Of a stretch of DNA of 14,273 bases, positions 1 through 7,669 are shown piece after piece. The first letter of the stretch is position 1. Each line of letters begins with the position of its first letter. The notes beneath the pieces were generated by a model that saw only the letters and a list, made by a program, of their open reading frames with translations, was not told where the DNA came from and did not search any database. Both the position numbers and the translations under genes were made by a program. The DNA lies in NCBI GenBank assembly GCA_016927175.1, contig JAFGNC010000165.1:1-14273 (forward strand), in the 5' to 3' direction. This DNA comes from Gammaproteobacteria bacterium. Its GTDB lineage: Bacteria; Pseudomonadota; Gammaproteobacteria; Steroidobacterales; Rariloculaceae.

Positions 1-479
1 AGCCTCGGCAGCTCCGGGAACGCGTGCGGCGCGCGCTCGGCGAAGAGCTCGCCGCGCTCGTTCATCAGGCCCGTGTCGCCCCAGCGCGCGGCCGCACGGT
101 GCTCGCTGACGTGCACGACGAGCGCATCCGGCCACGAGCGGCGCAGCCGCGCCTTGTCCACCCAAGGCAGCGCCTCGACCCGGCGGCGCAGCTCGTCCAG
201 ATCGACGGACAGGAACCCCTGCCCGAGCTCCGGCGCGAGCGCGGCCTCCACCTGAACCGGCGTGACGCGCTGGAACGGCCCCTCGATGATCAGCCTGTCT
301 ACCGGCCGGTCCAGCAGCGTGCCGATCGGCTCCGCGGCGGCCAGCGCGCACGCGACCGCGACCGGCGGCAGCAGCACGGCGCCCCAGTTCACGCGAATAC
401 GCGGCAGTCTGACCCGCGGCACGCTCGGCAGCTTCAGCTGACGTTTCTTTCTGTTGCGGCTGCGTCGGCTGCGCGTCAC
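1..479 (-). CDS. ftsQ: Cell division protein FtsQ, N-terminal part (3' end beyond the window)
   Basis: Bitopic inner-membrane divisome protein that joins FtsL and FtsB and links early and late division proteins. The window holds 159 complete codons from a GTG start at 479-477. That GTG overlaps the murB stop as GTGA, the usual junction in this cluster. Residues 1-31 form a very basic cytoplasmic tail rich in Arg and Lys. A modest hydrophobic segment follows at about 32-49, containing two prolines. Then comes a POTRA domain: IIEGPFQRVTPVQVEAAL (about 64-81), GFLSVDLDELRRRVEALPWV (88-107), and the typical ending RRSWPDALVVHVSEHRAAARW. The next stretch, NERGELF, is the usual start of the FtsQ beta domain. 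The assignment rests on this pattern and on position directly after murB; in many relatives a ddl gene intervenes. The protein is cut by the window edge, not by a visible mutation. Confidence 0.93.
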   Translation of the reverse strand, partial: MTRSRRSRNRKKRQLKLPSVPRVRLPRIRVNWGAVLLPPVAVACALAAAEPIGTLLDRPVDRLIIEGPFQRVTPVQVEAALAPELGQGFLSVDLDELRRRVEALPWVDKARLRRSWPDALVVHVSEHRAAARWGDTGLMNERGELFAERAPHAFPELPR

Positions 480-1387
480 TGCCGCCCCCGTAAGTGCTCG
501 CCTATCACCCTTGCCTCCAGCTCGAGCTCGATGCCGGTCTCCTCCCGAACGCGCCGGCGCACGGACTCGATCAGCGTCTCGATGTCTTCCGCGGTCGCGC
601 TGCCCGTGTTGACGATGAAGTTCGCGTGCTTGTCCGACACCATCGCGCCGCCGAGCTTCGTGCCCTTGAGCCCGACGCGCTCGATCAGCTCGCCGGCGTA
701 CGCGCCGGGCGGGTTGCGGAAGACCGAGCCGCAGCTCGCGACGCCCGTCGGCTGCGACGCGGCGCGCCTGTCGAGCATCGCCTTGATCGCGGACTTATCG
801 AGCGACTCGTCGTGCTCGAAGCGGAACGTCGCAGCCAAAAACCATTCCTCGCCGCCCTGAATCGGAAGCACGCTGCGGTAACCGATCCGATATTCGCCGC
901 GCGCGCGCGTGCGGCGCTCGCCGCGGCGGTCTATCGTCTCGACGCTCTCGACGTGGTTCCATGTCTCGCCGCCGAAGGCACCGGCATTCATCGCGAGCGC
1001 GCCGCCGACCGTTCCCGGTATGCCGGCGAAGAACGCGGCCGGGCCGAGCTGCCAGCGCACGCATTGGCGCGCGAGCAGCGCGCAGGGCAGTCCCGCTCCG
1101 GCCGTCACGTGCACGTCGTCGACGCGCTCGAGACGCCGCTTCAGCGCGCCGGTCGCAACGACCGCGCCGCGCACGCCGCCGTCGCGCACGAGCAGGTTCG
1201 AGCCGAGGCCTACGAAGTAGACCGGCGTGGCCTCCGGCAGCGACGCGAGGAACGCCGCGAGCTCGGCCTCGTCGGCCGGCTCCGCGTACAGATCCGCGGG
1301 TCCGCCTACGCGCCAGGAGGTGTGCCGCGCCATCGGCTCGTCACGGATCACGGCGGTCGGTGTCGGATCACGCATCACGGCACTCAC
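476..1387 (-). CDS. murB: UDP-N-acetylenolpyruvoylglucosamine reductase MurB
   Basis: FAD enzyme that uses NADPH to reduce UDP-GlcNAc-enolpyruvate to UDP-MurNAc in the cytoplasm. The predicted protein is 303 aa, like the short type II MurB family and shorter than E. coli MurB. FAD-binding motifs are visible: RVGGPADL (26-33), GLGSNLLVRDGG (60-71) and GIPGTVGGALAMNAGA (122-137). Probable active-site residues are Arg171 in IGYR, Ser221 in ASCGSVFRNP and Glu297 near the end (ARVIGE). The start is uncertain. GTG at 1387 is preceded by GGGAG seven bases upstream and overlaps the stop of a bridging mini-ORF as GTGA. Residues 3-18 contain an internal repeat (AVMRDP, AVIRDEP), and conserved MurB sequence begins only near DEPMARHTSW, so the first codons may be recently altered. 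The 103-bp gap to murC is unlike the other junctions here. Confidence 0.95.
   Translation of the reverse strand: MSAVMRDPTPTAVIRDEPMARHTSWRVGGPADLYAEPADEAELAAFLASLPEATPVYFVGLGSNLLVRDGGVRGAVVATGALKRRLERVDDVHVTAGAGLPCALLARQCVRWQLGPAAFFAGIPGTVGGALAMNAGAFGGETWNHVESVETIDRRGERRTRARGEYRIGYRSVLPIQGGEEWFLAATFRFEHDESLDKSAIKAMLDRRAASQPTGVASCGSVFRNPPGAYAGELIERVGLKGTKLGGAMVSDKHANFIVNTGSATAEDIETLIESVRRRVREETGIELELEARVIGEHLRGRQ
1337..1381 (-). repeat. Imperfect internal repeat in the murB N-terminal codons
   Basis: Within the first 17 codons of murB, GCCGTGATGCGTGAT (beginning 1381) recurs 27 bases later as GCCGTGATCCGTGAC (beginning 1354), 13 of 15 identical. It encodes AVMRD and AVIRD. The core GCCGTGATSCG occurs a third time at 1488-1478, inside the upstream copy of the 18-bp direct repeat. 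The region seems to have a history of local duplication. Nothing shows a function. Confidence 0.55.
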
Positions 1388-1388
1388 T
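1371..1388 (-). repeat. 18-bp direct repeat, murB-proximal copy
   Basis: Reads AGTGAGTGCCGTGATGCG on the minus strand and includes the present murB GTG start (1387-1385). It matches the copy at 1478-1495 at 17 of 18 positions; the only difference is T versus C. The two copies are 107 bp apart and bracket the whole murC-murB gap. See the insertion entry for interpretation. Confidence 0.85.
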
Positions 1389-1494
1389 TCCAGGCTCCCG
1401 GCGCCCGTCCTGCGGAGAGACGGGCTCTGCCACGTTCCCCGCGCCGCGAGGAGAAAAGGGCCCTGACCCCTTTTTCGCGCATCACGGCGCTCAC
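1384..1494 (-). CDS. Putative 36-codon mini-ORF bridging murC and murB
   Basis: A small open frame starts with GTG at 1494-1492, overlapping the murC stop as GTGA. It ends with TGA at 1386-1384, overlapping the murB GTG, again as GTGA. It has a good ribosome-binding sequence (GGGGAGCGGGGA directly before the GTG). The first six residues, MSAVMR, are identical to the start of MurB because both come from the 18-bp repeat. The rest is an Arg-, Gly- and Ala-rich peptide (for example [15 protein letters not shown]) with no domain I recognise. My inference is that the start is the former murB start, and that ribosomes finishing murC can translate this frame and reinitiate at murB. The peptide itself may have no function. 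The frame could also be open by chance: it is short and GC-rich. Confidence 0.3.
   Translation of the reverse strand: MSAVMREKGVRALFSSRRGERGRARLSAGRAPGAWK
1403..1425 (-). repeat. Hairpin in the murC-murB spacer (7-bp stem, 9-nt loop)
   Basis: Arms GCCCGTC and GACGGGC pair perfectly around a nine-base loop (TCTCCGCAG on the minus strand). No U-tract follows, so it is unlikely to be an intrinsic terminator. It lies 16 bases upstream of the murB start and just outside its GGGAG sequence. As RNA it could affect access to the murB ribosome-binding site. Confidence 0.5.
1454..1474 (-). repeat. AAAAGGG/CCCTTTT palindrome in the murC-murB spacer
   Basis: On the minus strand AAAAGGG is separated from CCCTTTT by seven bases (GTCAGGG). 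The stem is GC-rich at the loop end and A/T at the base. It is followed by a short T run in both orientations, so it superficially resembles a bidirectional terminator. It lies just 17 bases after the murC stop codon, within the inserted segment. A strong terminator here would cut off murB and ftsQ, so partial attenuation or no termination is more likely. Confidence 0.5.
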
Positions 1495-1495
1495 T
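1478..1495 (-). repeat. 18-bp direct repeat, murC-proximal copy
   Basis: Reads AGTGAGCGCCGTGATGCG on the minus strand and covers the murC TGA stop (1493-1491). It contains GTGA, so it also carries a potential start codon at 1494-1492, preceded by the Shine-Dalgarno-like GGGGAGCGGGGA. In frame from that GTG it encodes MSAVMR, the same first six residues as MurB. This is why I regard it as the remnant of the original murB start. Confidence 0.85.
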
Positions 1496-2900
1496 CCCCG
1501 CTCCCCGCGGCCAGCGCCGCCGGCAGCGTCTGCGCCAGCGCGCCGATGCTCCCCGCGCCGAGCGTCAGCACGACGTCCCCCGCCTCGAGCACGTTGCGGA
1601 GCACGTTCGGCACGTCCTCGAGCTCGTCGACGAGGATCGGCTCGACCATGCCGCGCGCGCGCACGGCACGCGCGAGCGACTTGCTGTCCGCGCCGACGAT
1701 CGGCGCCTCGCCGGCGGAGTAGACGTTGGTCAGCAGCAGCGCGTCGGCCCTCGCGAGCACCTGCGCGAAGTCGTCGAGCAGCGCGTGCGTGCGCGTGTAG
1801 CGGTGCGGCTGGAACACGACGACGAGCCGACGCTCGGGCCAGGCCGTGCGCGCGGCCGCGAGCGTCGCCGCGATCTCGGTCGGATGGTGTCCGTAGTCGT
1901 CGACGAACGTGACGGAGCCTGCTGCGGTCGAGACGGTTCCGAGCACCTGCAGACGGCGATCGATGCCGGAGAATGTCGCGAGCGCCCGCCGCACGGCTTC
2001 GGGGTCGACCTCGAGCTCCGCCGCGACGGCGATGGCGGCGAGCGCGTTGCGCACGTTGTGCTCCCCCGGCAAGTTCAGCTCGATGTCGAACGTCTCGCCG
2101 CCGGTCGGCTGCACACGGAAGCGGCTGCCGAGGCCTTCGTGCCGCACGTCGAAAGCGCGCAGGTCGGCGCGATCGTCGAAGCCGTAGCTGACGACGCGCC
2201 GCCCGACGTCCGGGATCAGCGACCGGCTGCCTTCGTCGTCGCTGCAGATCACGGCGAGGCCGTAGAACGGCAGGTTGTGCAGGAACTCGAGGAACGCGCC
2301 CTTCAGCCGGTCGACGTCGCCGTCGTAGCTCTCGAGGTGATCGGCGTCGACGTTCGTGACGACGGCGATCATCGGCTGCAGATGCAGGAACGACGCGTCG
2401 CTCTCGTCGGCCTCGGCGACGAGGTAGCGGCCCTCGCCGAGCCGCGCATTCGCATCGGCGCTCGCGAGCCGGCCTCCGATCACGAACGTCGGGTCGAGCC
2501 CGCCTTCGGCCAGCACGCTCGCGACGAGGCTCGTCGTGGTCGTCTTGCCGTGCGTGCCGGCGACGGCGATGCCGTACCGGAAGCGCATCAGCTCGGCGAG
2601 CATCTGCGCGCGGCGCACGACCGGGATCCGCAGCCGCTGCGCGGCGGCGACCTCGGGGTTATCGGCAGGGATCGCGCTCGACACGACGACGACGTCCGCG
2701 CTCTCGATGTTGCCGGCCGCATGCCCCTGGTAGACGCGCGCGCCGAGCGCCTCGAGCCGGGCCGTGACCGGCCCTTTCTTCAGGTCCGAGCCCTGCACCG
2801 CATAGCCGAGCGACAACAGCACCTCGGCGATACCGGCCATACCGGCGCCGCCGATGCCGACGAAGTGAACGCAGCGGATCCTGCCCATGCGGTTCGTCAC
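1491..2900 (-). CDS. murC: UDP-N-acetylmuramate--L-alanine ligase MurC
   Basis: Cytoplasmic ATP-dependent ligase that adds L-Ala, the first amino acid, to UDP-MurNAc. The 469-aa product has the family's usual length. The N-terminal Rossmann-like domain shows [15 protein letters not shown] (12-26) and GSDL. The central ATPase domain has the P-loop [10 protein letters not shown] (114-123), [10 protein letters not shown] (163-172) and [13 protein letters not shown] (183-195). Farther on are HNVRNALAA (281-289), GIDRRLQ (312-318), [10 protein letters not shown] (334-343) and FQPHRYTRT (363-371). The start chosen is GTG at 2900. It overlaps the murG TGA as GTGA and has GGAGG seven bases upstream; an ATG four codons later lacks a ribosome-binding sequence. 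The stop lies inside an 18-bp repeat that marks the edge of the unusual spacer before murB. Confidence 0.97.
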   Translation of the reverse strand: MTNRMGRIRCVHFVGIGGAGMAGIAEVLLSLGYAVQGSDLKKGPVTARLEALGARVYQGHAAGNIESADVVVVSSAIPADNPEVAAAQRLRIPVVRRAQMLAELMRFRYGIAVAGTHGKTTTTSLVASVLAEGGLDPTFVIGGRLASADANARLGEGRYLVAEADESDASFLHLQPMIAVVTNVDADHLESYDGDVDRLKGAFLEFLHNLPFYGLAVICSDDEGSRSLIPDVGRRVVSYGFDDRADLRAFDVRHEGLGSRFRVQPTGGETFDIELNLPGEHNVRNALAAIAVAAELEVDPEAVRRALATFSGIDRRLQVLGTVSTAAGSVTFVDDYGHHPTEIAATLAAARTAWPERRLVVVFQPHRYTRTHALLDDFAQVLARADALLLTNVYSAGEAPIVGADSKSLARAVRARGMVEPILVDELEDVPNVLRNVLEAGDVVLTLGAGSIGALAQTLPAALAAGSGE

Positions 2901-3985
2901 GCGGCGCCCTCCGCGAGTGCGATGCAGGCATCGGCGAGCCGCTCCGCCGCGTCCGCGCGCGCGAAGCTCGCCGCGCCTTCCGACATCGCCGAGAGCCGCG
3001 TCGGGTCGCGCAGCAACGGCTCGAGCGCTGCCGCGAGCGCGTCCGCCGACAGGTCCCGCTCGTCGAGGACGATGCCCGCGCCGCGCGCCGCGAACTGCTC
3101 GGCGTTGCGGCGCTGGTGGTCGTCGATCGCGTGCGGGTACGGCACGAGCGCGGCGCCGAGCCCTGCCGCCGCGAGCTCGCTGACCGTCAGCGCGCCGGAG
3201 CGCGCCACGGCGAAGTCGGCCCAGCCGTAGGCGCCCGCCATGTCGTCGATGAAGGCCTCGATCCGCGCGTCGACGCCGGCCTCCCGATAGCGGGCGACCG
3301 CACGCTCGTGCTCGCGGCCTGACTGATGCAGGACCTCGGGCCGGGCGTCCGGCGCGAGCCGTGCGAGCGCGGCCGGAACGACGTCGTTCAGCACGCGCGC
3401 GCCCTGGCTGCCGCCGAGCACGAGCAGCCGCGGACGGCGGGCGGCGCTCGATGCGATGCGCTGCGACGCGGGCGTCAGCGCCGCGATCGAGCGCCGGACC
3501 GGATTGCCGACGCACTCCGCCTCGACGCCGGCCGGAAAGCTGCCGGGGAACGCCTCGAACACGCGAGACGCAAAGCGCGCGAGCCAGCGGTTCGTCGTGC
3601 CCGCGACGGCATTCTGCTCGTGAATCACCAGCGGCCGCCGTGACAGCCACGCGGCAATGCCGCCCGGGCCCGACACGAATCCGCCCATGCCGAGCACTGC
3701 CGACGGCCGGCGCCGGCGCATCGCGCCGAGCACCTGAACGATCGCGCGCGAGATGCGAAAGGGCGCCGCGAGCGCCGCCCCGAGGCCCTTGCCGCGCAGA
3801 CCCGCGATCGATATCCATTCGATGTCGATGCCGTGCTGCGGCACGACCCGCGCCTCGAGTCCGCGATGGGTGCCGAGCCACACGACGTCGCGCTCGCGCT
3901 CGCGCAAGGCCGCGGCGACGGCGAGGCCCGGGAAGACGTGCCCTCCGGTGCCTCCGGCCATGATCATGACGGGCCCCGCGCTCAC
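2897..3985 (-). CDS. murG: Lipid II synthase MurG (undecaprenyl-PP-MurNAc-pentapeptide GlcNAc transferase)
   Basis: Peripheral inner-membrane glycosyltransferase (family GT28) that transfers GlcNAc from UDP-GlcNAc to lipid I, giving lipid II. The product is 362 aa, close to E. coli MurG. The N-terminal domain carries the glycine-rich loop [15 protein letters not shown] (10-24), [11 protein letters not shown] (99-109) and [12 protein letters not shown] (122-133). The C-terminal nucleotide-binding domain has [12 protein letters not shown] (189-200), HQSG (220-223), [20 protein letters not shown] (263-282) and [11 protein letters not shown] (288-298), where the Glu and Gln contact the sugar nucleotide in characterised MurG. 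The start is GTG at 3985, overlapping the ftsW TGA as GTGA and preceded by AGGAAGGGAAG. An ATG at codon 7 is a less likely alternative. It lies between ftsW and murC, as in E. coli. Confidence 0.97.
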   Translation of the reverse strand: MSAGPVMIMAGGTGGHVFPGLAVAAALRERERDVVWLGTHRGLEARVVPQHGIDIEWISIAGLRGKGLGAALAAPFRISRAIVQVLGAMRRRRPSAVLGMGGFVSGPGGIAAWLSRRPLVIHEQNAVAGTTNRWLARFASRVFEAFPGSFPAGVEAECVGNPVRRSIAALTPASQRIASSAARRPRLLVLGGSQGARVLNDVVPAALARLAPDARPEVLHQSGREHERAVARYREAGVDARIEAFIDDMAGAYGWADFAVARSGALTVSELAAAGLGAALVPYPHAIDDHQRRNAEQFAARGAGIVLDERDLSADALAAALEPLLRDPTRLSAMSEGAASFARADAAERLADACIALAEGAA

Positions 3986-5166
3986 CGGCTTCCCTTCCTG
4001 CCGCGCTCGGCGCGGCCTTCGCGGCCGGCCGCATGCGGCTCGGCACGGCCGAGCTCGAGCCCGACGCGGACGAGCAGGCCGAGCGCGATCAGCGTCATGA
4101 CCGTGCTCGAGCGCCCGTAGCTCAGCAGCGGCAACGTCAGGCCCTTCGTCGGCAGCAGCCCGGTGTTGACGCCGATGTTGATGAACGCCTGCACGCCGAT
4201 CGTCAGCCCGATCGCGGTCGCGACCAGGCCCTGGAACGGCAACCCCGCGGCGATGGCGCGCTGCCCCATCGCGATCGCGCGCCACACGAGCAGAGCGAAC
4301 AGAGCGATGACGGTCGTCGAGCCGAGGATGCCGAGCTCCTCGGCGAGCACGGCGAACACGAAGTCCGTGTGCGCCTCCGGCAGATAGAACAGCTTCTGCA
4401 CGCTCTGACCGAGACCGACCCCGAGCCAGTCGCCGCGCCCGATCGCGATCAGCGACTGCGTCAGCTGGAAGCCGCTCGCGAAGGGGTCCGCCCACGGGTC
4501 GAGGAACGCCGTCAGCCGCTCGATGCGGTATTCGGCCGAGTACGCGAGCGCGCCGAGCACGGCGCCGGCGGAGCCGACGGCGAGCAGCACGTCCCGGAGC
4601 CGCGCGCCCGCGACGAACAGCACGCCGAGAGCCGTGCCGGTCAGCACGACGACGGCGCCGAAGTCCGGCTCCGCGAGCAACAGCACTCCGGCCAGCGCGA
4701 CGACGGCAAGCGGTTTCAGAAACGCCGTGAAGCTCGACGTCAGCTCGCCGTGGTGCCTGACGCAGTAGCTCGAGATGTAGAACAGCAGCGCGAGCCGGGC
4801 GGGCTCCGACGGCTGCAGCGTCACGGGCCCGAGCGCGAGCCAGCGCGAGCTGCCGTTGACGGTGTGGTTGACGCTCGGCACGAGCACGACCGCGAGCAGC
4901 GCGAGCCCGCCGAGCAGGAAGAGCCAGTGCAGCTGATACCACAGCCGCATCGGCGTCCGCGCCGCGATCGTGAAGCCGATGCCGCCGATCGCGAGCGCGC
5001 CGAGGTGGCGTGTCAGGTAGTAGAACGGCGAGCCGGTGGAATTGTCGGCCAGCGAGATCGACGCCGAGCCGACCATGATCGTGCCGAGCACCGCGAGCGC
5101 CAGCGCGGCGCCGACGAGCAACGGGTCGATGGCGACGTGGCGGCGCATGTCGATGACCGCGCTCAT
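3982..5166 (-). CDS. ftsW: Septal peptidoglycan glycosyltransferase FtsW (SEDS family)
   Basis: Polytopic inner-membrane enzyme that polymerises lipid II at the septum, working with the PBP3 encoded by ftsI in the same cluster. The product is 394 aa with about ten hydrophobic segments. SEDS hallmarks are present: [19 protein letters not shown] (103-121), [14 protein letters not shown] (162-175), [18 protein letters not shown] (262-279), which contains the conserved Asp268 thought to be catalytic, and [19 protein letters not shown] (336-354). The last motif normally ends SYGGSS; here the second Gly is Arg352, read clearly as CGC. The C-terminal tail (about 373-394) is basic and hydrophilic. 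The ATG at 5166 overlaps the murD stop as ATGA and has GAGGAG eight bases upstream, which settles the start. Confidence 0.96.
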   Translation of the reverse strand: MSAVIDMRRHVAIDPLLVGAALALAVLGTIMVGSASISLADNSTGSPFYYLTRHLGALAIGGIGFTIAARTPMRLWYQLHWLFLLGGLALLAVVLVPSVNHTVNGSSRWLALGPVTLQPSEPARLALLFYISSYCVRHHGELTSSFTAFLKPLAVVALAGVLLLAEPDFGAVVVLTGTALGVLFVAGARLRDVLLAVGSAGAVLGALAYSAEYRIERLTAFLDPWADPFASGFQLTQSLIAIGRGDWLGVGLGQSVQKLFYLPEAHTDFVFAVLAEELGILGSTTVIALFALLVWRAIAMGQRAIAAGLPFQGLVATAIGLTIGVQAFINIGVNTGLLPTKGLTLPLLSYGRSSTVMTLIALGLLVRVGLELGRAEPHAAGREGRAERGRKGSR

Positions 5167-6584
5167 GCCGGCAACTCCTCGACCGCGGCCGCGAAGGCTT
5201 CGCCGCGATGGCGATAATCGCGGAACATGTCGAGGCTCGCGCACGCCGGCGACAGCAGCACCGTGTCGCCGGGGGCCGCGAGATCCGCCGCCGCGCGCAC
5301 GGCTGACGGCATGTCCCCGGCGCGGCTCGTCGGGCAGACGCCCGCGAACGCCGCCTCGAGATCGTCCGCCGCGCGGCCGATCAGCACGGCCGCCTTGACC
5401 TTGCCGCGCGCGGCGGCCGCGAGCGGCGCGAAGTCCGCGCCCTTGCCGACGCCGCCCGCGATCAGCACGATCGGCCCGTCGAGGCCCGACAGCGCGGCCA
5501 CGGCGGCGCCGACGTTCGTGCCCTTGGAGTCGTCGACGTACTGCACGCCCCGCCGCTCGCCGACAGGCCGGCAACGGTGCGGCAGGCCGGCGAAGCGCTT
5601 CAGCTCCGCGAGCACCGCCGCCGTCGCGTCGTCGGACGCGCGGCCGGAGATCTCGAGGAACACGGCCGTCAGCGCCATCGCGGCCAGCGCATTCGCCTCG
5701 TTGTGCCGGCCGCGCAGCGCGAGCTCGCGGGCCGGCAGCAGCGGGCGGCCGTCCCGCGCCAGATGACGCTCGCCGCCCGATTCGACGACCGACCAGCCGC
5801 TCGCGAGCGCCGTCTCGATCGAGAACGGGATCGGGCGCATGCAGCTTTCGCCCATCCGGCGAACGAACGGGTCGTCGAAGTTGAACACGGCGTAATCGGC
5901 GGCACGCAGCAGCTTCGCTTTCAGCTCGCCGTAGTGCTCGATGTCGCCGTGGCGGTCGAGGTGGTCGGCCGACAGGTTCAGCACGGCCGCCGCGACAGGC
6001 CGCAGCGACTCCGTCGTCTCCATCTGAAAGCTCGAGATCTCGAGCACGTACGCGTCCGGCGGCGAGCTCTCGAGCAGGTCGAGCGCGGGCGGGCCGAGAT
6101 TGCCGCCGGCCCTCGCGCGCGCGCCGGCCGCCTCGAGCAGCCTGGCCGTCAGCGTCGTGGCCGTGCTCTTGCCGTTCGATCCCGTCACCGCCAGCACCGG
6201 CGCGTCGGCCGCGCGCGCGAACAGCTCGACGTCGCTCAGCACGTCGATCCCGGCGCGGCGGGCGGCCACGACGATCGGTATCTCGACGCCGAGCCCGGGC
6301 GACACGACGATCTGCGATGCGCCTTCGAGCCATTTCGCGTCGAGCGTCTCGAGCTCGACCGGCACGTCCGGGCACTCGCCGCGCAGCGCGTCGAGGCAGG
6401 GCGGATTCGGACGGCTGTCGATGACGAGCACGCGCTCGCCGAGCGCGGTCAGATAGCGCGCGGCCGCGAGCCCGGTTGCGCCGAGGCCGACGATCAGCGT
6501 GCGACGGCTGCCGGACGCTTTCCGCGTCCGTTGCGCGAGCCGTCGTTCCTTCGTCGCTTCCATGTTGCTCACGGCTGCCGTCAT
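5163..6584 (-). CDS. murD: UDP-N-acetylmuramoyl-L-alanine--D-glutamate ligase MurD
   Basis: Cytoplasmic ATP-dependent ligase that adds D-Glu to UDP-MurNAc-L-Ala. The 473-aa product is about 30 residues longer than E. coli MurD. The excess is a basic, probably disordered N-terminus before the Rossmann motif [16 protein letters not shown] (30-45). The P-loop is [11 protein letters not shown] (134-144), followed by LEISSFQME (181-189), [12 protein letters not shown] (202-213), [12 protein letters not shown] (294-305), GLPHRCRPV (333-341), [11 protein letters not shown] (351-361), [15 protein letters not shown] (374-388) and [19 protein letters not shown] (443-461). The ATG at 6584 overlaps the mraY stop as ATGA but has only a weak ribosome-binding sequence, so it probably depends on coupling. 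A second ATG lies at codon 8. Even the later start leaves most of the extension. Confidence 0.96.
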   Translation of the reverse strand: MTAAVSNMEATKERRLAQRTRKASGSRRTLIVGLGATGLAAARYLTALGERVLVIDSRPNPPCLDALRGECPDVPVELETLDAKWLEGASQIVVSPGLGVEIPIVVAARRAGIDVLSDVELFARAADAPVLAVTGSNGKSTATTLTARLLEAAGARARAGGNLGPPALDLLESSPPDAYVLEISSFQMETTESLRPVAAAVLNLSADHLDRHGDIEHYGELKAKLLRAADYAVFNFDDPFVRRMGESCMRPIPFSIETALASGWSVVESGGERHLARDGRPLLPARELALRGRHNEANALAAMALTAVFLEISGRASDDATAAVLAELKRFAGLPHRCRPVGERRGVQYVDDSKGTNVGAAVAALSGLDGPIVLIAGGVGKGADFAPLAAAARGKVKAAVLIGRAADDLEAAFAGVCPTSRAGDMPSAVRAAADLAAPGDTVLLSPACASLDMFRDYRHRGEAFAAAVEELPA

Positions 6585-7669
6585 CTGATCTTCAGGCTTG
6601 CCAGCCCGATCAGCACCAGGATCACCGTGATGATCCAGAAGCGCACGATCACCTTCGGCTCGGGCCAGCCTTTGAGCTCGAAGTGGTGGTGCAGCGGCGC
6701 CATACGAAAAATGCGCCGGCCGGTCATCTTGTAAGAGGCCACCTGGATGATCACGGACACGGTCTCGACCACGAAGACCCCGCCCATGATGAAAAGCACC
6801 AGCTCCTGCCTCACGACCACGGCCACGAGCCCGAGGGCGGCGCCGAGCGCGAGCGCGCCGATGTCCCCCATGAAGACCTGTGCCGGGTAGGTGTTGAACC
6901 ACAAGAAGCCCAGACCGGCGCCTGCCAACGCCGCACAGAAAACGAGCATCTCGCCGGCGCCTGCGACGTACGGGATGCCGAGATAGGACGAGAACACGAC
7001 GTTGCCGGCGGCCCAGCCGATCACGCCGAGCGCGCCGCCGACCAGCACGGCCGGCATGATCGCGAGCCCGTCGAGGCCGTCCGTCAGATTCACGGCGTTC
7101 GAGCTGCCGACGATGACGAAGTAGGTCAGCAGGATGTAGGCGGCCGCGCCGAGCGGAATCGACAGATCCTTGAAGTACGGGATCAGCAACGCGTGCTCGA
7201 CCTGCGGGTTCTCCGCCGTGACGTAGAGCGCCACCGCGGCGCCGAGCGCCGTCACGGACTGCCAGAAGTACTTGCTGCGCGGCCGCAGGCCCTCGGCGTT
7301 GCCGAGGATCAGCTTCTTGTAATCGTCGACGAAGCCGACGACGCCGAAAGCGAGCGTCACCGTCAGCACGATCCACACGAAGCGATTGCCGAGATCGGCC
7401 CACAGCAGCGTCGACACGCCGATCGCGATCAGGATCAGCGCGCCGCCCATCGTCGGCGTGCCGGCTTTCGGCAGATGCGTGACCGGCCCGACCTCGCGGA
7501 TGTTCTGGCCGATCCTCTGCCGCGACAGGCGCTGAATCAGGTAAGGCCCCGCCGCGAACGACAGCACGAGCGCCGTCAGCGCACCGAGGATCGCGCGCAT
7601 GGTCAGGTAGTTGAAGACGTTGAAGCCCGAGTAGTAGCGCGTCAGGTACTCGCTCAGGTACATCAGCAC
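6581..7669 (-). CDS. mraY: Phospho-N-acetylmuramoyl-pentapeptide transferase MraY
   Basis: Integral inner-membrane enzyme that transfers phospho-MurNAc-pentapeptide to undecaprenyl phosphate to form lipid I, the first membrane step. The 362-aa product matches E. coli MraY closely from end to end, with about ten hydrophobic segments. Signatures include [12 protein letters not shown] (12-23), GTPTMGG (70-76), GFVDDYKK (112-119) with Asp115 and Asp116, [16 protein letters not shown] (191-206), [17 protein letters not shown] (255-271) with the catalytic-type Asp269, and [16 protein letters not shown] (322-337). The start is GTG at 7669, supported by AGGGAGG upstream and by alignment with the E. 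coli N-terminus. It overlaps the murF end by 7 nt, not the usual 4. A nearby ATG at codon 3 is possible. Confidence 0.98.
   Translation of the reverse strand: MLMYLSEYLTRYYSGFNVFNYLTMRAILGALTALVLSFAAGPYLIQRLSRQRIGQNIREVGPVTHLPKAGTPTMGGALILIAIGVSTLLWADLGNRFVWIVLTVTLAFGVVGFVDDYKKLILGNAEGLRPRSKYFWQSVTALGAAVALYVTAENPQVEHALLIPYFKDLSIPLGAAAYILLTYFVIVGSSNAVNLTDGLDGLAIMPAVLVGGALGVIGWAAGNVVFSSYLGIPYVAGAGEMLVFCAALAGAGLGFLWFNTYPAQVFMGDIGALALGAALGLVAVVVRQELVLFIMGGVFVVETVSVIIQVASYKMTGRRIFRMAPLHHHFELKGWPEPKVIVRFWIITVILVLIGLASLKIR

Larger units (their letters stand above)
1389..1477 (-). mobile_element. 89-bp insertion-like segment between murC and murB
   Basis: This segment lies between the two copies of an 18-bp direct repeat and accounts for the only large gap in an otherwise overlapping gene string. 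Removing it with one repeat copy restores a GTGA overlap in which murB would start on the murC stop, as at most other junctions. That makes insertion with target duplication, or a similar duplication event, the simplest history. It holds two 7-bp-stem hairpins (1454-1474 and 1403-1425). It has no transposase, and I see no terminal inverted repeats clear enough to assign a family. The GGGGTCAGGGCCC core near its murC-proximal end resembles dispersed short palindromic repeats of proteobacteria, but that is an impression and was not tested. Confidence 0.45.

Noticed and set aside
1454..1474. Rho-independent terminator ending the operon after murC
   Set aside because: The stem is short, A/T at its base, and the following T run on the transcribed strand is interrupted. 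Essential-type genes murB and ftsQ continue in the same direction without another visible promoter.
494..1912. Long plus-strand open frame of 472 codons opposite murB and murC
   Set aside because: Its translation is Arg/Ala/Pro-rich with no domain, and it lies antisense to two genes with complete family motifs. Frames like this are common in very GC-rich coding DNA.
1785..3230. Plus-strand open frame of 481 codons opposite murC and murG
   Set aside because: Composition is that of a complementary-strand shadow, and it spans the murG-murC overlap. There is no domain pattern.
2901..4046. Possible N-terminal extension fusing murC to a frame running through murG
   Set aside because: The upstream part is an out-of-frame reading of murG with Arg-rich nonsense sequence. 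The GTG at 2900 with GGAGG and a GTGA overlap is a far better MurC start.
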